From: an uncultured Mesocricetibacter sp.
Lineage (GTDB): Bacteria; Pseudomonadota; Gammaproteobacteria; Enterobacterales; Pasteurellaceae
Reading direction: 5' to 3'
DNA: 7,859 bases
Assembly: GCA_905373425.1 (NCBI GenBank)
Contig: CAJPST010000103.1
Location: 1-7,859 of the forward strand
Numbering within the stretch: the stretch's first letter is position 1; each line of letters opens with the position of its first letter. The notes beneath the pieces are model-generated. The model searched no databases. It was not told where the DNA came from and was given only the letters and a program-made list of their open reading frames with translations. This document shows positions 5,456 through 7,859 of the stretch, piece by piece. Made by a program: the position numbers and the translations under genes.

Positions 5456-6778
5456 TTAATGAGATTTAGCTATCTTGTCGCTTGGACGTAGATATTCTTC
5501 TCGGTTCGGATCGACTAGCTTAGATTGCTGAATCATTTTCTCGATTGTCACGCCCTGCACTAAAATAGAAAATGTCACGACGGCATAAGTCATCAATAAG
5601 ATCAAATCTTTAACATCCATATCTGTCCCATTAATAAATGCGACTCCCTGCGGAATGGAAAGTGCCATTGCCAGTGAAAGGCCGCCCCGCAATGCGCCCC
5701 AGGTGAGAATTTTTAATGAATAAGGATTATAGGTTCTGATTTGTTTCATAGCCTGAAATGGTATCCAAATACTTGCATAACGGGCAGCAATGCAAATAGG
5801 AATTGCCAATAACATCATGATAAAGCCTCTGAAAGTGAAATCAACCAGCAATAATGCGAACCCAATCAGGAAGAATAGCAACGAGTTAAGAAAATGATCG
5901 ATCATTTCCCAAAAGTGATCCAGATAACGCTGACTTTGCTCGGAAAAACCTTTCTTACGTGTCCAGTTACCGATCATAATCCCGGAAACTACCATAGCTA
6001 ACGCGCCGGAAACATGTAATACGCCAGCTAGCATAAAACCTGCGGTTGGAATCGTGAGAGTAAGTAAAATTTCCAAGCTACCGTCATCGGTAGAGGAAAT
6101 TAGCCAATGTGCGACTAGACCTAACACTAAACCGTAAAAAATACCGCCGATAGCTTCTTGCAAAAAGAGGCTCATTATACCGCCGAAAGTTGGTTCCTGT
6201 CCTCCGAATGCTACAGCAAAAATCGTGGTAAATATTACCAGGCCGACACCATCGTTAAATAGAGATTCCCCTTCCACCTGCATAGATAAACGTTTGGGGG
6301 CTCGTAGGTTTTTTATAATCGCTAGCACGGCAATCGGGTCCGTAGGAGAGATTAATGCACCGAATAAAAGGCAATAAATCAAATCTACATCTAATCCGAT
6401 TAAATTAGCGAAGGCATAAATTAAAAAACCGACGATAAAGGTGGACGCAAGAGTAGAAAATAAGGCGAACGTTGCAATTTCCCATTTTTGATCTTTCATG
6501 ACCGGTAGCTTAATTCCAAGCGCACCGGCAAACAGCAAAAAGCCTAAAATACCGTTTAATAGAAAACTTTTAAAATCAATTTGTTTCATTGTTTCCGTGG
6601 CAATTACATCTAGATTCAGCCAGTTGAAAGAACCGAGTAGCAATAACAGTAATGAACCCACCATAGCAGATGCGGTAATTGCAATGGTTGATTGGATTTT
6701 ATCGCTGATTTTGCTAGTGACAAAACCGAGTAAAATTGCAATGGCAGACAGAAAACAAATGTAGGTGTAAATGCTCAT
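5456..6778 (-). CDS. CPA1-family Na+(K+)/H+ antiporter (NhaP-like)
   Basis: This is an inner-membrane cation/proton antiporter of the CPA1/NhaP class (sodium/hydrogen exchanger fold), which expels Na+ or K+ in exchange for protons in pH and salt homeostasis. The 440-residue chain is almost wholly hydrophobic, with about 12 membrane segments starting at residue 4. Key motifs are GALISPTDPIAVL (140-152), with the TDP of the first unwound helix, and EGESLFNDGVGLV (169-181), whose N175-D176 pair is the expected ion-binding ND motif. WGALRGGLSLAMALS (360-374) carries the conserved Arg R364. It ends in a short hydrophilic tail (418-440), with no long regulatory C-terminal domain. The start ATG has a modest TAAGG ribosome site (6786-6790) seven bases upstream on the minus strand. 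It is convergent with the stress-protein gene and divergent from the YafD-like gene. Ion preference cannot be read from sequence. Confidence 0.93.
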   Translation of the reverse strand: MSIYTYICFLSAIAILLGFVTSKISDKIQSTIAITASAMVGSLLLLLLGSFNWLNLDVIATETMKQIDFKSFLLNGILGFLLFAGALGIKLPVMKDQKWEIATFALFSTLASTFIVGFLIYAFANLIGLDVDLIYCLLFGALISPTDPIAVLAIIKNLRAPKRLSMQVEGESLFNDGVGLVIFTTIFAVAFGGQEPTFGGIMSLFLQEAIGGIFYGLVLGLVAHWLISSTDDGSLEILLTLTIPTAGFMLAGVLHVSGALAMVVSGIMIGNWTRKKGFSEQSQRYLDHFWEMIDHFLNSLLFFLIGFALLLVDFTFRGFIMMLLAIPICIAARYASIWIPFQAMKQIRTYNPYSLKILTWGALRGGLSLAMALSIPQGVAFINGTDMDVKDLILLMTYAVVTFSILVQGVTIEKMIQQSKLVDPNREEYLRPSDKIAKSH

Positions 6779-6868
6779 AAAGTAGCCTTAGCGGATAATG
6801 ATTTGAATTTGCGTAGTATAAATAAAGTGCTATTATTTAGAAAGCTAAAAAACGGAATATACTGAAAA
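6779..6868. promoter_or_regulatory. Divergent promoter region between the antiporter and YafD-like genes
   Basis: This 90-base AT-rich gap must carry starts for both divergent genes unless they are read from outside. For the antiporter (minus strand), TATACT (6815-6820) matches the -10 box at five of six positions, but no good -35 lies upstream of it. For the plus-strand gene, TATAAA (6817-6822) and TATTAT (6831-6836) are -10-like, again without a convincing -35. The minus and plus candidates overlap, so the two promoters may compete. The assignment is tentative. Confidence 0.3.
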
Positions 6869-7729
6869 ATGAGTAAAATCAAGAAAATTCTGACCGCACT
6901 TTTTGCTTTGTTTGTATTGCTTGGAGGCTATCTTTTCTACAGCATCGAAATTTATCCGCAACCTTATGTTAGGTTTTCTGCTCCCGAAGCAATGGCATTT
7001 AAACCAATAAATTCACTTTGCCTGCAAAATCCCCAACCTATGCCAATGACACGCGATAAATTACGAATTTTAGTGTGGAATATTCATAAAGGAAAAGATA
7101 AGGGTTGGCAGCAGGTATTGAAAACTTTTACACCCGATACGGATTTATGGTTATTACAGGAAGTAACGGATAAACAGAACCTGGCGACGGATTTTTCAGC
7201 CGAATTTCCCACCGCACTTTACACAGCTGCGTTCGCTTATTTAAACGAACGTTCCGGTGTTAAGATTTTAGCTCGGGATATGCCGGATTTATATTGTGCT
7301 TCAATGGAACAGGAACCTTGGATCATCATTCCCAAAGTGGCAAGTGCGGTTAGATTTTTCCGTGAAAATGCGCCGCCTTTACTGGTGATTAATTTGCATT
7401 TGGTCAACTTTGAACTTAATCCGACCAATTATCGCAAGCAGATCACGACAATGATGGAGCTGATTTCCCGCCATCAAGGGCCGATTATTTTAGCCGGTGA
7501 TTTTAATACTTGGAACAGTGGCCGTTTAGCATTAATCGACCAATTAACGCAACAGGCAGGATTGCAGGAAGTCCGGTTCACCCCGGATCAGCGAATGCGC
7601 TTTCTGGATAATCCGTTGGATCATATTTTTGTGCGCGGCTTCAAAATTAATCGCGCACTGACGATGGAAACCGACGCGTCAGATCACAACCCATTATGGG
7701 TGGAACTGGAATTTGACATTACACAGTAG
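6869..7729 (+). CDS. YafD-like (UPF0294) endonuclease/exonuclease/phosphatase-fold protein, membrane anchored
   Basis: This is a 286-residue protein of the metal-dependent EEP superfamily (DNase I, exonuclease III, inositol phosphatases), closest in layout to E. coli YafD, whose substrate is not established. The catalytic set looks complete: VWNIHKG with N71, LLQE with E98, NLH with H177, GDFN with D211 and N213, LDHIF with D251-H252, and the terminal SDHNP with D272-H273. The N-terminus has KIKK followed by one hydrophobic helix (about 7-25) without a cleavage site. It looks like an uncleaved anchor that would place the catalytic domain in the periplasm. Two cysteines (C51, C143) could bond there. 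The start ATG lacks a strong Shine-Dalgarno; the nearest purine stretch, CGGAA (6853-6857), is 11 bases away. No later Met fits, because the anchor would be lost. Its 3' end overlaps the convergent neighbour. Nuclease, phosphatase and phosphodiesterase activity are all possible. Confidence 0.88.
   Translation: MSKIKKILTALFALFVLLGGYLFYSIEIYPQPYVRFSAPEAMAFKPINSLCLQNPQPMPMTRDKLRILVWNIHKGKDKGWQQVLKTFTPDTDLWLLQEVTDKQNLATDFSAEFPTALYTAAFAYLNERSGVKILARDMPDLYCASMEQEPWIIIPKVASAVRFFRENAPPLLVINLHLVNFELNPTNYRKQITTMMELISRHQGPIILAGDFNTWNSGRLALIDQLTQQAGLQEVRFTPDQRMRFLDNPLDHIFVRGFKINRALTMETDASDHNPLWVELEFDITQ
6893..6901 (-). repeat. Hin-type DNA uptake signal core at the start of the YafD-like gene
   Basis: This is an exact AAGTGCGGT core on the minus strand, preceded by further A and followed on that strand by CAGAATTTTCTTGATTTTA, matching the two AT tracts of the extended signal. 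It encodes Thr-Ala-Leu at residues 9-11, inside the membrane anchor. Confidence 0.9.
7211..7219 (-). repeat. Hin-type DNA uptake signal core within the YafD-like gene
   Basis: This is an exact AAGTGCGGT core on the minus strand, followed on that strand by GGGAAATTCGGCTGAAAAAT, which fits the extended signal. It encodes Thr-Ala-Leu at residues 115-117. Confidence 0.9.
7342..7350 (+). repeat. Hin-type DNA uptake signal core within the YafD-like gene
   Basis: This is an exact AAGTGCGGT core on the plus strand, followed by TAGATTTTTCCGTGAAAAT, a good match to the extended signal with its two AT tracts. It is the only coding copy in the window in this orientation and encodes Ser-Ala-Val (159-161). 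Confidence 0.9.
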
Positions 7730-7859
7730 CAGACAGCAGCATAATAAAGAACAGTAGCGAGACTGCCATTTCGCGCAAACCAATTTGTTTAGCGGAAAGC
7801 TTTTGGCGTGGTATCCAAATTGCGCGAATTAATGGCGGTATAAAAGCTAAGGCAAGCAG
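7719..7859 (-). CDS. C-terminal fragment of an unrecognised membrane protein (runs off the right edge)
   Basis: An open frame on the minus strand enters from the right edge and ends at TAA (7719-7721), giving the last 46 residues of a protein. Two hydrophobic stretches are visible. The first reads LLALAFIPPLIRAIWIP; the last is MAVSLLFFIMLLSATV, which ends the protein. A basic linker (RQKLSAKQIGLRE) between them suggests a cytoplasmic loop. This looks like the end of a polytopic inner-membrane protein, but I do not recognise the family. No stop interrupts the frame, and the convergent arrangement with the YafD-like gene (11 shared bases) is plausible. The start and full length are outside the window. 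Confidence 0.65.
   Translation of the reverse strand: MLALAFIPPLIRAIWIPRQKLSAKQIGLREMAVSLLFFIMLLSATV

Noticed and set aside
6498..6764. 88-codon plus-strand frame antisense to the antiporter gene
   Set aside because: It lies within the well-supported antiporter CDS; the translation has no family features and no Shine-Dalgarno.
6858..6863. TATACT just before the YafD-like ATG as a -10 box
   Set aside because: It ends only five bases before the ATG, so transcription would start at or inside the coding region. A leaderless message is possible but unsupported.

Overview
The window looks like an ordinary chromosomal segment from a gammaproteobacterium of the family Pasteurellaceae. The best evidence is eight exact copies, on both strands, of the 9-base DNA uptake signal core AAGTGCGGT. 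Each copy is followed by the AT-rich tracts of the extended signal. This is the 'Hin' type found in Haemophilus influenzae, Pasteurella, Aggregatibacter and the succinate-producing Actinobacillus/Basfia group. One exact core of the other Pasteurellaceae type (ACAAGCGGT, 'Apl') is also present, inside a terminator-like hairpin. The sequence does not settle the species.

Layout, left to right. (1) rsmI, the 16S rRNA C1402 ribose methyltransferase, at the left edge on the plus strand. (2) A 280-base gap holding a terminator-like region made of an inverted uptake-signal pair, an AT-rich promoter and a CA-rich leader. (3) A TAXI-type TRAP transporter: a secreted substrate-binding protein, then a single fused 4TM/12TM permease with a C-terminal DUF3394/PDZ-like domain, then a small universal stress protein. 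All three are on the plus strand, but strong hairpins separate each from the next. (4) A convergent CPA1 cation/proton antiporter on the minus strand, separated from the stress-protein gene by another uptake-signal hairpin. (5) A divergent YafD-like (UPF0294) endonuclease/exonuclease/phosphatase-fold protein with an N-terminal membrane anchor. (6) The C-terminal end of an unrecognised membrane protein on the minus strand, running off the right edge and overlapping the YafD-like gene tail to tail by 11 bases.

How the genes work together. The binding protein captures a small organic anion in the periplasm and hands it to the fused permease. TAXI proteins with known ligands bind glutamate/glutamine or 2-oxoglutarate-like compounds, but the substrate here cannot be read from sequence. 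The stress protein is a recurrent neighbour of TRAP transporters and may regulate it. The intergenic hairpins suggest graded expression, with binding protein above permease above stress protein.

The most interesting regulatory signal is the decamer AACACAACAT in the leader of the binding-protein gene. As I recall, this is identical to the target motif described for the small RNA GcvB in Pasteurella multocida, which represses amino-acid and peptide uptake. I saw no mobile element, CRISPR array, tRNA, rRNA or clear novel system. The other observations concern hairpins, the PDZ-like domain, a degenerate nucleotide-binding loop and uptake-signal placement.
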